Part shown: piece by piece, positions 36,051 through 47,057 of the stretch
How positions within the stretch are numbered: the first letter of the stretch is position 1
Layout: the number at the start of each line of letters is the position of its first letter
Translations under genes and position numbers: made by a program
From: Erythrophleum ivorense
Lineage: Eukaryota > Streptophyta > Magnoliopsida > Fabales > Fabaceae
Direction of reading: 5' to 3'
Assembly: GCA_026724425.1 (NCBI GenBank)
Contig: JAIUCV010000084.1
Coordinates: 310,001 to 374,000 of the forward strand
Length of the DNA stretch: 64,000 nt
Notes under the pieces: model-generated
The model's input: only the letters and a program-made list of their open reading frames with translations
Databases searched by the model: none
Told to the model about the DNA's origin: nothing

Positions 36051-36461
36051 TCACTCCACAGCCTGCTTGTCGAACCACTTTCCGAACTTCAGCTTCATCT
36101 TTGCCTCTGGCTCCCAAGTCTGCTCCTCTGTGCCGCTACAGTCCCACAAGACTCTAAAAAATGGCACCCTCTTGTTCCACAGAACCTTGACTCTCCTCTC
36201 AAGAATCCTCACAGGAACTGCCGGAACTGTCATATCTGGCTGAAGATCCTCTGGAATCTCAACCACTAACTCCTCTGAAGGATGCAAACACCTCCGCAAC
36301 ATAGACACATGAAATACCTTATGAAAGGCGCTCATAATCGGTGGCAACTCCAACCGATAAGCCACTGGCCCAACTCGCTCCACCACTGGAAACGGACCCA
36401 TAAAACGCGGACTGAGCTTGTTCTCTGCTATGGACCTGTTAGGGCCCCTCAACATAGCCAT
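36051..36461 (-). pseudogene. Element B pol C-terminus: integrase tail with chromodomain
   Basis: 136 residues: the integrase C-terminal GPY/F-like part ([22 protein letters not shown]) and a terminal chromodomain ([28 protein letters not shown]). A chromodomain at this position defines chromoviruses and is thought to guide integration to chromatin marks. It is separated from the upstream frame by a TGA at 36474-36476, where element G has AGA (arginine). Confidence 0.92.
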
Positions 36462-36473
36462 CTTGAGATAAAC

Positions 36474-39415
36474 TCAATCTCCCACCTGAAACTCAAGCTC
36501 ACGACGCCGTCTATCTGCGTAACTCCTCTGTCTATCCTGAGCCTCCTTCATGTTCAGCCTCAAGACACGGATCTTCTCCGTCGTCTCCTGAACAAAAGTA
36601 GCTCCAAACATGCTGCGCTCCCCCACTTGGGTCCAGCATAAGGGTGTCCTACATGGCCTCCCATACAAAGCCTCATAAGGAGCCATGCCAATACTAGACT
36701 GAAAAATGTTGTTATACGCAAACTCTGCCAAACACAGATAATCAGCCCAATGACCACCCCAATCCAGTACACACATCCTGAGCAGATCCTCCAAAGTCTG
36801 AATAGTCCTCTCTGACTGCCCATCTGTCTGCGGATGATACGCTGTACTCATATGCACCTTAGTGCCCATCTCAGTCTGAAACGCCCTCCAGAACTCTGAA
36901 GCAAACCTCGGATCTCTATCCGACACAATACTGGCTGGCACTCCATGCAGCCTCACAATCTCTCGCACAAACTTCCTAGTCAAGACAGCTGCTCCATCTG
37001 TCTTCTTGATAGCCAAGAAATGTGCTGACTTGGTCAAGCGGTCCACAATGACCCAAATAGCATCAAATGTTCGTGAGATAGGCAGTCCCACAACAAAATC
37101 CATAGTGATCATATCCCACTTCCACTCTGGAATGGGCAAACTCTGCAAAAGACCACTAGGCACCTGATGCTCTGCCTTGACCAAAGAACAAGTATTGCAC
37201 CTCGCAACCCAATCTGCCACATCCCTCTTCATCCCAACCCAAAGATAATACCGTTTGAGGTCACAGTACATCTTGGTCGCACCCGGATGAATCGAAAAAT
37301 TGCTCGAATGAGCCTCTCTCAAAACCTCCTGTCTCAAATCCACATCCTTGGGCACACAAACTCGCCCACGAACCAAGATAGTCCCATTCGATGAGACCTG
37401 ATACTCAGAACCAACCGCCTGTGAAGCATCAATCAAACCCTGATCACTCTGCTGCACCACTCTGATCCTACTGAGTAAGTCTGCGTGATCAGCTGCCTCC
37501 AGACCCAAAGGCTCCTCTGAAATAGCACACAGCCGCAATGTACTAATCTCGCTGACCAACGCCTCAACACCACGCTCTCTATCTGAATCAACCCTCCGTC
37601 GACTCAAAGCATCTGCCACCAAGTTGGCCTTGCCCGGATGATAAACAATATCCAGGTCATAGTCTGCCAGAAACTCCACCCAACGCGTCTGCCTCGCATT
37701 CAGCAAAGGCTGAGTAAAGATATGCTGTAGACTCTTGTGATCTGTAAAGATCTGCACTCTACCACCATAAAGATAAGACCTCCAAATCTTGAGTGCAAAA
37801 ACCACCGCTCCCAACTCAAGATCATGTGTAGGACGGTTGCGCTCACTGCCGTGCAACTGCCTCGAAGCGTAGGCAATCACTCTGCCCTCCTGCATCAAAA
37901 CACACCCAAGTCCAACACATGAAGCATCTGTGTACACTACATATGGCTTCCCCGGATCGGGTAATGCCAACACTGGTGTACTAGTCAACATCTCCTTGAG
38001 CTTCCCAAAGCTCTCCTCGCACTCATGCGACCACACAAACGGCACATCCTTGCCAGTCAACCTCGTCATCGGCTGAGACATACTCGCAAACCCCTTGACG
38101 AACCTCTTGTAGTAGCCTGCTAAACCCAGAAAACTCCTGATCTCGGTAGCACTACTCGGTCTAGGCCAATCTCTGATAGCCTCGATCTTAGCCGGATCCA
38201 CAGAAACTCCCTCTGCAGAAACAATATGGCCAAGAAAACCCATCTCTCTCTGCAAAAAACTGCACTTGCTCAACTTAGCAAACAACTTCTGCTCTCGAAG
38301 CTTCTCCAACACAAGCCTCAAATGCGTCGCATGCTCCTCTGGACTCCTCGAATACACCAAAATATCATCTATGAAAATAATGACGAACACATCCAGAAAC
38401 TCCCTGAACACGTCGTTCATCAATCTCATAAAAGCTGCCGGCGCATTAGTCAAACCAAAAGGCATGACCACAAACTCGAAATGCCCATATCTCGTCCGAA
38501 AAGCTGTCTTCCGGACATCTGTCTCATCTATCGGAATCTGATGATATCCCGATGCCAAGTCAATCTTAGAGAACCAAGTAGCACCTCTCAACTGATCCAA
38601 CAACTCATCGATCCTCGGAAGTGGGTACCTGTTCTTCACTGTGACTCGGTTAAGTCCCCGGTAATCAATGCACAACCGAAAACTGCCATCCTTCTTCTTA
38701 ACAAACAACACTGGCGCTCCCCACGGCGAAACACTAGGTCTGATGAACCCTTTACTTAAAAGGTCCTCTAGCTGCTTCTTCAGCTCTGCCATCTCTGCTG
38801 GAGCCATCCTGTAAGGTGTCTTCGATATCGGAGCTGTCCCGGGCTCTAAATCAATCGTGAAAGGATCTGACCGAGATGGTGGCAATCCCTTCAGCGACCG
38901 AAATACATCCTCAAAATCCTGGACAACCTGAATATCCTGCAAAACCACCTCACCACTGGACTCCGTCATAGTAATCGTCGCCAAATAGGCTTCGCAGCCC
39001 CGCTCTAACAACTGCTCTGCCTGAATAGCTGAGATCACTATACTCCCCGAAGTCGGTCTCACTCCCTGATAAACCAACTTCCCTGCATCCTGCTCAAACA
39101 CCACTCTACCTCTGTAGCAATCCAGATGAACTCGGTATAAAGATAACCAGTCCATCCCCAAAATCACGTCATACAGTTCCACTGGACTGATGACCAAATC
39201 CGCTGGCATAGACTGCCCCGCAATACGCACATCAACTGCTCTGGCTATGCCCGAAGTAGCCAAATAACCACCACCGGCCACCTTGACAAAGCCTGAAGCC
39301 TCGCCCTCGCTACTCCGAATACCACTACCCTCAGCTCTCTCCGGAGTAATGAAGCAATTAGATGCTCCCGAGTCAAACAACACGTGAGACTCAAAACCGC
39401 CAACCAACAAGGTCC
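36474..39415 (-). pseudogene. Element B pol: protease, RT, RNase H, integrase
   Basis: A frame of about 980 residues. Protease with [11 protein letters not shown] (DSG); RT with [31 protein letters not shown] and [11 protein letters not shown] (catalytic DD); RNase H with [13 protein letters not shown] and FTDHKSL; ADALSRR; integrase zinc finger (H...CNTCSLVK) and core with [16 protein letters not shown] and [11 protein letters not shown] (DDE). It is closed by TGA at 36474, 17 bp before the next piece. Its 5' end is best explained by a splice acceptor at 39415/39416 rather than by the ATG-like codon at 39431. Sister copy G reads through the TGA position. Confidence 0.93.
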
Positions 39416-39526
39416 CTACACAATTCCACAAGTGTTGAGAACCTTAACTCTATCACAGTAAAATAACAGAAACAGACACACAACAATTCTACCTTAAGAA
39501 TTTAAAAGTCTGAGTCAAGATTTTAC
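39416..39526 (-). other. Probable intron between gag and pol of element B
   Basis: 111 bp on the minus strand with a CAG/GTAAAA donor and a TTGTGTAG/GG acceptor, U-rich and AT-rich like plant introns. Removing it joins gag and pol in frame and creates ITGTLLVGG, the sequence expected just before the protease DSG motif in Del/Tekay elements. If retained, translation stops at TAG (39489-39491) and yields Gag only. A small lesion is an alternative explanation, but an exact in-phase GT-AG segment makes splicing more likely. Confidence 0.7.
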
Positions 39527-40202
39527 CTGTGATCTGGCCTGACTGACTGGTCTGGCCCACCTCCGCAGAAGTGTAAACTCTCGGCGCTCCACCCGACTGC
39601 AACGCCGCAACCTGCGCTGCTGACTGAATATCCAACGGCTGAATCGCCGCTGCCACTGCTCTCTGCTGCAACTTGGGACACATTGTCTTGATATGCCCCG
39701 GCTCCCTGCAGTAGAAGCACACTGTAGTCTCTCTGGATCCCGCCCTCTTGGGGCAAGTCGCAACTCTGTGATCCAGACTCCCACAACCAAAGAAACCACC
39801 CGTACTCGGGCTACTAGCAGATATCTCCTCTGCTCTCCTCTTCTGGCCCTGCGCAGGCCTGCTGCCCCTGCCGTAACCAGAACTGTACCCTCTACGCTGC
39901 TGATGCTGCTGCTGGCCCCGAGGATGGGTAGCAGGAGCAACTGCAACTGGAACAACTGCCGTACTCACCGGCTCACGCAAGTCCTCCTCAATGGAAGCTG
40001 CCAACTCCACTAAACTAGCTCTAGTGTGGTACATACCACCTCTGCACTGAGTCCTGATGTTCCTCCGAAGTCCCTGAAGAAACCGCGACGTCAACGCCCG
40101 CTCACTGATCAGCTCACAACCAGAATGAACCACCAACCTGCATAACTCTGCATCATACTCCCGTACAGACCTTTCACCCTGCGTCAAGTCTAGGAACCTC
40201 AA
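39527..40202 (-). pseudogene. Element B gag C-terminal half with zinc knuckle
   Basis: About 225 residues: end of the capsid-like domain (LRFLDLTQGERSVREYDAEL), a basic linker, a degenerate knuckle-like stretch and a canonical CX2CX4HX4C zinc knuckle (CFYCREPGHIKTMC) for RNA binding, then VGQTSQSGQIT just before the intron donor. It is preceded by a TAG at 40203-40205. Read without splicing, the frame ends at 39489. Confidence 0.9.
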
Positions 40203-40223
40203 CTACAGCCTGTCACGAGCCTC

Positions 40224-40898
40224 CTAAGGGAAAAACTTGTGGTTGAACTCCTCGACGAAGTCAACCCAAGTCCAAACCTCTCTCCTGGTCCTAACAGACC
40301 TCCACCACAAATGTGCATCACCTCCAAGGTAGTGCACTGCCAACTCAACCTGAAACTGCTCTGGACAACGAACAGAATCGAAGTTCCTCTCCAACCTCTG
40401 ACGCCACTCGTCAGCCTGCTCTGGAGTAACACCGCCCTGAAACGTAGGCGTGCCAATCCTCTGCATCTCCCTCATCATCTCACGATAAGGAGAAAACCCA
40501 ACTGCAACACCCTGCTGCTCAACAAAACCGGCACCAACATGTGCCCCGGCACCAACCTGTGCCCTGGCCGCTGGAGGTGCAACCGGAGCCTGCTGTGGAA
40601 CTGGCTGAGGAAGACGTGCCAACAACTGCGTCAGTAGCCCCACAATCAAATCACCCTGAGCTAAAGCAGCGCCCCCACCGGGAACCGCTCCAGCTCCTGC
40701 GCCACCACTGGCACCTGGGTTAGCCCCACCGGCCAACGAAACAGACTGTGTCACCGACGCTGCCGCCACACTAGGCGCTGCACTCTCTACGGAAACCTCA
40801 GCCTCTGGCACTCCAAGACCAGCACCCCGACCTCCACGACCCGCTGCTCGCCCACCGCGACCAGCTCCTCTGCCCCCATAACCCTCAGGTTTATGCAT
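40224..40898 (-). pseudogene. Element B gag N-terminal half
   Basis: 224 residues: an R/G-rich start (GGRGAGRGGRAAGRGG), an A/P/Q-rich stretch and the first half of the Retrotrans_gag domain (PTFQGGVTPEQADEWRQRLE, HLWWRSVRTRREVWTWVDFVEEFNHKFFP). It ends at TAG 40224-40226, and a second in-frame TAG lies at 40203-40205; the protein otherwise reads on. The present ATG, in the context GGTTCATGCATAAACC, is inside or at the edge of the foreign piece F, so the native start of B gag may be lost. Confidence 0.88.
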
Positions 40899-42745
40899 GA
40901 ACCGGAATCACAAATGTAGCTATCAAAGTATCTTCCATTGATTGTGCAGGGTATGGTAAACTGTCCTGGGTCTTCTACCTTGTAGAGGGTTCGGAAAGAT
41001 GGTTGCTTCTTAGCTTTCTCAAATAGCTCCTGAATCTCTTCTGGGGTCTTTACTTTCTTGTTAAATTCCTTGAGCTTCTCTGGGCTTATCTTAGTAGGGT
41101 CGATGGGATCATAATAGAATGAATCGTCTGGTTCATCCAAGGTGATTCTCTTTCTTGAAATGCCGGTGATTCTAGGAAGGGCTAGTGTGCGAGCCGGAGG
41201 TGGAGAGAATCGCGGGTCAGGTTGCTGTGGACTGGTTTCACTTCCTCTAGAGCTTGCATTGCTGTTAAAACTTTGGTTCTCTTCTTCATCATCTTCATAG
41301 TCTTCCTCATACTCTTGATCTTCTTCTTCTTTCTTTACAAGATGTGATGAGTTTTCCTTGGAGATTGCTGTGATGACATTGCAAGGGAAAGGAGGTGGTT
41401 TGGGTGTGGGGCTTCTTTCTCTTTGGTTTTTAGAGAAAAGAGATCCTTCTACAACTGACAGCCGGTTATAGATGATTCCAAGATGTTTGCAATTATCATC
41501 ATTGAAGCTATGGGCATCAATGCTCTTGCTAAGTAGCTCGTGGTGTTTTGCAGCAACATCTAGCTTGACAAGGTTGAGTGATCGATCATGGTCTTCCTTG
41601 AGTTGCTTGATATCTTTGTCAAGCTTGATAACTTGGTTAAAAAGAACATCCATCTTTTCTCCAAGGGTGAGATGAACATATTCGATCTTCTTCTCCATCT
41701 CTCTTGTACTTGTGACTTGATAGTCAAGGTACTCTTGTAGCATCTCTTCAAGCTTGGTTAGGTGTGGGTCATGGGGTAATCCTTCTGTGGCTTGGGGTAG
41801 CTGCTCAATGTGCGGTGGAGGTTGGTGGTTTCTATAGGGCGGGTGGTAGGGTTTGAGTAGCGGCACATAGGGTTGTCCACGGGCAAACTTGTTGAGGAAA
41901 GCTTCCTTGTATCTTCTCCATGTCTTGAAGTCGTGTTGGGCAGAAAATCTAACCCATTCTTGAGCTCGGCCAGCTAGGGATGTTTGGAACAAGCTAATCT
42001 TCTTTGGGTTCTCTCCCAAACCATAGTAATCACAGAGATTTTCGAAATTTTCAACATGTTCTTGAGCACACTCCGATATGAAGTCATGGAAAGGATCTCT
42101 TACTACATACTTGATCAGGTCGCCATTGATGGACTCCGGTGGTAAGGAGGCATCATCTTCTTCTTCATAAGATTGGTTGTGGTAAGGGTAAGAGCTTTGG
42201 TTATACTTGGATTTGAAAGGTGGGTTCCTGCTGAACCTCTTCAAGAAAGCTTCTCTGCAGTCTAACCAAGTGTTGATCTGAAAAGGGGGAGAGTATTGCG
42301 CCCACTCAAGAGCTCTCCCAGCTAAGGACATGCTAAACAGCATTAGTTTCTTCTCAAAATCGAAAACTCCATAAGAATCACAAAGACCTTCAAAGTGATC
42401 AATGTGTTCCAGTGCATACTCATTGTAGAGATCATGGAATTTGTCTCTCTTCACAAACTCAATCAGCTCCGGATCTATTTCTTCTTCTGGTGAGGCTAGA
42501 AGGTGTTCTTCTCTTTCATAGTAGGCTTGGCTAGACGTCTCCAGTTCGGCCGCGTTAAGGTAGGGGAGAAGGTTTTTCTTGGCGTTCAAGGGTGCTAGTC
42601 CGGGAGGACTACTGCGAGAATCCCATGAAGGTGAAATAGCTGGAGGGTTTGACATCCTCTTCTCTGTTGGACTGTCTCTAGGAGGAGATATGTGGTGTAT
42701 AGGAATCGCCCTTATAGGACTAGGATTTCTCAAATCCTCTTCCAT
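40899..42745 (-). pseudogene. Fragment F gag with two capsid-like domains, cut in protease
   Basis: An open frame from MEEDLRNPSP with no stop until past the junction. Two Retrotrans_gag-like domains follow each other: residues about 93-174 (DKFHDLYNEYALEHIDHFEG, LAGRALEWAQ, NTWLDCREAFLKRF) and about 209-290 (DPFHDFISECAQEHVENFEN, LAGRAQEWVR, KTWRRYKEAFLNKF). Then come a P/H-rich linker, a helical segment (about 330-430), an acidic E/D-rich stretch and the protease start FTIPCTINGRYF...CDSG. Everything after the DSG motif is missing. The frame then continues for about 36 residues into B gag out of phase, which is fortuitous. Confidence 0.85.
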
Positions 42746-42866
42746 CTAGGAGAAAAACTTAAAACCTGAAAAATCAAAAACAAAAAAGGAAAAACAAGAT
42801 TAAATAACTTAAAACAGGAAAAACCTAGACTAGATCTCTTTCAAGAACTTGTAGGCACGATAATGG

Positions 42867-42884
42867 TCCCCGGCAACGGCGCCA
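42867..42884 (-). other. Fragment F primer-binding site (tRNA-Asp)
   Basis: TCCCCGGCAACGGCGCCA on the plus strand, 7 bp from the LTR piece starting at 42892. Confidence 0.9.
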
Positions 42885-42891
42885 AAAAGCT

Positions 42892-43560
42892 TGATGGGGA
42901 TTAAACTTTTCCCAATTTCTACCCCTTTTCTGCAAGTGCACAGATCGAGAGTAGCAACGGGTATATCGAACACAAGGACCAGTTAGTGCACTACAAGGTA
43001 TGAGATTGAGATTTAGCTAGGAAAGCAATATGAGTTTGGTTGTTGTCACGTTGAAAGCAAGTAAAGAAAGCAAGTAAACAAGGAAAATAAAGTTGTAAAT
43101 CAATGGATGGAAAGCGCTAAGCAATAGGATAATCTCGGGATGAGTGATTCAAGCAAGCAAGTTCGATTTGTTAGGGATTTAAGAATGTGTACCACCTAGA
43201 ACTCAAGACACTAATTTAGATCTTTCCACTTCCGTGGCTCCGACCCCTATGTTGATCTATCTAATCGCTAAACTTTTGGTATGTCCTTAGATAATCAAAC
43301 AAGCATTAATTCGATCAAGTCTCAATTGTTCACAACCTCTAGTAAATCAACTTCCGCAGTCTAAGAGAGAGTTGCCCACCAAATACTAGTTCAGGCGAAT
43401 GATCCATCACTTCCGTGGCTCAAATCTACCTAGGATCATATGTTGATTGGCCAGATCAACACCAAGCAATGAACACAAGCAAAGGTGAAGAGTTTATGTA
43501 AACCCTAATTCTAGATATCGATTCTCAAGCAAGCATGAATACCTGCGTCCATGTCTCTGC
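42892..43560 (-). repeat. Fragment F partial LTR (U5/R part)
   Basis: It starts TGATGGGGATTAAAC and keeps motifs shared with the other Athila LTRs (TGCAAGTGCACAG, CACTTCCGTGGCTCCGA, CACCAAATACTAGTTC), but stops without a CA terminus near 43,560 and passes into B leader sequence. Confidence 0.75.
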
Positions 43561-43754
43561 ACTACCACCAAGTATAGAAAATGAGCAAAGTCAACTCTCA
43601 ACACAAAACACAGCACACAAATTATCCAACTCACTTACCCGCAGAAAACTGGAAGACCGAGAGGATGAGACTAGACCACTAACTGACTAACTCACATAAT
43701 CAATTAAACACATAGTCCAATCCACTCAACACTAACAGTCCTAAAACCATATTC
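43561..43754 (-). other. Element B 5' leader remnant
   Basis: About 190 bp of non-coding sequence between the B primer site and fragment F. Nothing else is recognisable in it. Confidence 0.6.
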
Positions 43755-43766
43755 GCTCTGATACCA
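43755..43766 (-). other. Element B primer-binding site (initiator tRNA-Met)
   Basis: Sense strand TGGTATCAGAGC, complementary to the 3' end of plant initiator tRNA-Met. It is usual for chromoviruses and lies 3 bp from the 5' LTR at 43770. Confidence 0.92.
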
Positions 43767-43769
43767 AAA

Positions 43770-45017
43770 TGAAACAACCAAGCTTTTTTTTTTTTTTTTA
43801 TAAATGATTATAATAATTATCAACGCGGAAGTTCTCAGAAAGAAATCAATAATATTAAATCATAAAAGCCGTTCAACAAATAACCAATAAAGAATAAAAC
43901 CAATAAAACCAATAAGCAACCTAAACACCAGGTTTGCTACATTATTAAAAATAAACTAACACCCTAAGAATTCCTGGTCAACCACAACAAAAGAGCCAAA
44001 ATCAGATTCCTAATCTCATCATCCTCTTCTCTCGGTCTCTTTCCGCGGAAGAACATTGCTGTTACCTGCATCACATTGGAATAGAGATGCGTAAGTATTA
44101 TCATAAATACTTAGTGAGTGGATCATCCTGCCTACAGGCCAATTACGTCAAACACTAGACAATAAAGCACAATAATCAACAACAATAACAATGCTCAACA
44201 ATAAACAACAATATAAACATTCCCTGTCAGGAAACACCCACGTTTCCTGACACCCAGGTCGGTGTCGACACCAGCTCGACGCCCAGACACCAAACGCGAT
44301 GAAACAGTGCGAAAATAGTAAAATAAACACCAATCAATGGGATTCAACCCCCATAAACGCATCAAACCACATAAAACCGAAGAACAACTCAAGAACAACA
44401 ACATAAACTCAAATATCCTGAAATCTCTAGTGAATAACGGACCTACAGTCACGCACTCACCTTGAAAAGGGATTAGAAGGGAGGAAAGGAGAAGAATAGG
44501 GATGAACAGCAACCGATCTAGCTCAGAAACTCCACAAAACTCTCTGGAAAATCACCCCCTTCACTCAAAACACCTCTGGAACCTCTCTTTCTCGAAAAAG
44601 TGGCTTTTCTCGCGGCCACAAGCTTTTAATCGCGAGTCTAGGGCTTTCCTCGCCCAAACCGGCCCAAAACCAGCCGACTTGAATCAAACCGGTCGATTTC
44701 TCAATAACCGGTATCGATCGACACCTTTCCTTGGTGTCGGTCGACACCCATCGACCAAACCAACTCAAACCACAAATCAAACGCGCAATCGACTTAAACC
44801 GGAATCGAAGGGTGTCGATCGATACTAGTCGTTCAGAAGGATTTAACACACTTTCTTCGCGATGCTTGAATCTTAGACCGACTGCACAACAATCAAACAA
44901 GAACATGTACAGCCAATCCTCAATTCACACCTCTAAGAGCATGTGCCAACTACTCCCGAATCCCTAGCATCGTCCAACACCACTTCCAAAACAACTTTCC
45001 GGTTCGCGGATGTTACA
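43770..45017 (-). repeat. Element B 5' LTR
   Basis: 1248 bp, nearly identical to the left LTR apart from two deletions (about 70 bp near 44,270 and about 27 bp near 44,810), both in the palindrome-rich parts. The T-run is 16 bases here against 20 in the other copy. Confidence 0.94.
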
Positions 45018-47057
45018 ATACCAAGGTGTACCGAGGGCGATTCTCTTGTCCGGTACGGGTGGTGGTGTGCTGGTGACTCTTGTTATTGGTACGGCGCTGA
45101 CGGAATAGACCGTTTCTTCTGGCAACGAGTCATTTATGGGGAGTTGCTCCTCTATCCTCATCCGGGAGAGGTGATCTGCCACACTATTCTCCGCACCTTT
45201 TCTGTCGATGATCTTTAAATCAAACTCTTGTAGTAAGAGAATCCACCTGATGAGACGTGGCTTTGCATCTTTCTTGGATAGGAGGTATTTGAGGGCAGCA
45301 TGGTCGGTGTGAACGATCACTTTAGATCCGACAAGGTAAGATCGGAACTTTTCAAACGCAAAGACAATAGCGAGCAGCTCCTTCTCAGTGGTGGCGTAGT
45401 TGCATTGTGCTTCATCCAGGGTTCGGCTTGCATAGTATATGACATGAAGTTTCTTCTCCTTCCTTTGCCCTAACACGGCACCAACAGCATAGTCACTTGC
45501 ATCGCACATGATCTCAAACGGGAGCTCCCAATCCGGTGATTGTACAACTGGTGCGCTTATTAATGCCGCCTTGATCTTCTTGAAAGCTGTGAGGCAATCA
45601 TTGGTGAACTCAAACGGGACTTCCTTGCACAAGAGTTGAGTCAATAGTCGTGCGATCTTGGAGAAATCTTGAATGAATCTCCTATAGAAGCCGGCGTGTC
45701 CGAGGAAGCTCCTTACTCCCTTGACATTCTTTGGCGGCTCTAAACTTACCATGACTTCTATCTTTGCTTTGTCCACCTCAATCCCCTTCTCCGATATCCG
45801 GTGGCCAAGGACTATCCCATCTCTCACCATGAAATGACATTTCTCCCAGTTGAGCACAAGATGTTTTTCCTCGCATCTTTTGAGAACCTTGCTAAGATTT
45901 GACAAACAAGCATCAAAGGATGAGCCGTAAACTGAAAAATCATCCATGAATACCTCCATTATGTCCTCTATGTATTCGGTAAAGATGGACATCATGCATA
46001 TTTGGAAAGTGGCCGGGGCATTGCATAATCCAAAAGGCATCCGCCGGTAAGCGAATGTGCCGTAAGGACATGTAAACGTTGTCTTCTCTTGATCGTCCGG
46101 ATGGATCGGGATTTGAAGGAAACCTGAATAACCATCTAGAAAGCAATAGTATGGGTGGTTAGCGAGCCTTTCCAGCATTTGGTCGATGAATGGGAGAGGG
46201 AAATGATCCTTCCGGGTAGCGGTATTGAGCTTGCGGTAGTCGATGCACATTCGGTGGCCGGTGACTGTCCTTGTGGGAATTAGCTCCTCATTTTCATTCT
46301 TTACCACCGTGACACCGCCCTTTTTAGGTACCACGTGCACTAGACTTACCCATGTACTGTCCGAGATCGGATATATGATTCCCGTTTCCAAAAGCTTCAT
46401 TATCTCTTTCTTCACAACATCTTTTAAGTTCGGATTCAGCCTCCTCTGGTGCTCTACCGAGGACATAGATTCATCCTCGAGATGTATCCTGTGCATACAA
46501 AGGTTTGGGGATATGCCCGTGATATCCTCAAGGGTATACCCAAGGGCTTTACGGTGTTTCCTCAACTCACAAAGTAATAGAGCCGTTTCCACATTGGTTA
46601 GGTTTGAATTGATAATGACTGGATATGTGTTATTAGGTCCGAGAAAGGCGTACCTTAATCCAACTGGAAGTTCTTTTAGTACAACTTTGGGTGCCATCCC
46701 CTCACTCCAAGGGTCATTTGATTCTTTGGTTGGGGTCTTGTGCTGACCCGGCCTCTCTTTTTCTTCTCTTAAACCGATATGAGCTACTAGCTTGTCATAT
46801 GTAGCCGCGCCATCAAGAATCTTGGTCAGCCGGTGTGCTTCTTCGTTCAAATAGTAGTCATCTCCTTCACTCCCGGTTAATGCTATTCCCAATGGGTCAT
46901 TCATTATGAGCTCTCGGTATATTCCTTCCGAAACTTCACTCATATTGTCCACCAAGAATGAATGGCCATCGATTGTGGGTTTGCCGAGTGATTTGTCCAC
47001 TTGGAACTTCATTACAAGATCGCCCAAGTGTAAGTCAATCTTCCCCCCCTTTGACAT
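45018..47057 (-). pseudogene. Element A pol: reverse transcriptase and RNase H
   Basis: An open frame of about 680 residues: end of the protease region ([16 protein letters not shown]), RT with [35 protein letters not shown] and [10 protein letters not shown], the connection [13 protein letters not shown], then RNase H ([38 protein letters not shown]) and ADHLSRM. It is cut at 45018 by element B and continues at 7214 (integrase). Upstream it is out of frame with the protease because of one extra C in the run at 47043-47049. Confidence 0.92.

Larger units (their letters stand above)
40885..43560 (-). mobile_element. Fragment F: captured or truncated piece of another Athila-type element inside B
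   Basis: A contiguous 5' piece of a distinct Athila-type element: partial LTR (42892 to about 43560, end TGATGGGG), tRNA-Asp primer site (42867-42884), leader, and gag with the start of protease. It ends abruptly within the protease codons, just after CDSGSCINL, at the beginning of B gag. The LTR part is only about 670 bp while relatives have 1.6 kb. There is no second LTR and I see no target duplication. The junctions are approximate: left about 40,880-40,900, right about 43,540-43,580. Confidence 0.75.
7215..45017 (-). mobile_element. Element B: Tekay/Del-type chromovirus inserted in element A pol
   Basis: A Ty3/gypsy chromovirus on the minus strand, with LTRs at 7215-8560 and 43770-45017, an initiator tRNA-Met primer site and a chromodomain at the end of pol. 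The target duplication ATACC is exact (7210-7214 and 45018-45022). The uninterrupted target is visible in element C at about 21,260, where the same pol codons run straight through. Excluding C its length is about 10.9 kb, of which about 2.7 kb is the foreign Athila piece F. LTRs differ by only about 4 substitutions plus two deletions. Gag has two TAG codons and pol one TGA, so it is non-functional. Confidence 0.95.

Noticed and set aside
36282..38759. Several plus-strand frames of 90-177 residues opposite the chromovirus pol
   Set aside because: They are antisense shadows of a clear pol gene with conserved RT and integrase motifs and have no domain of their own.
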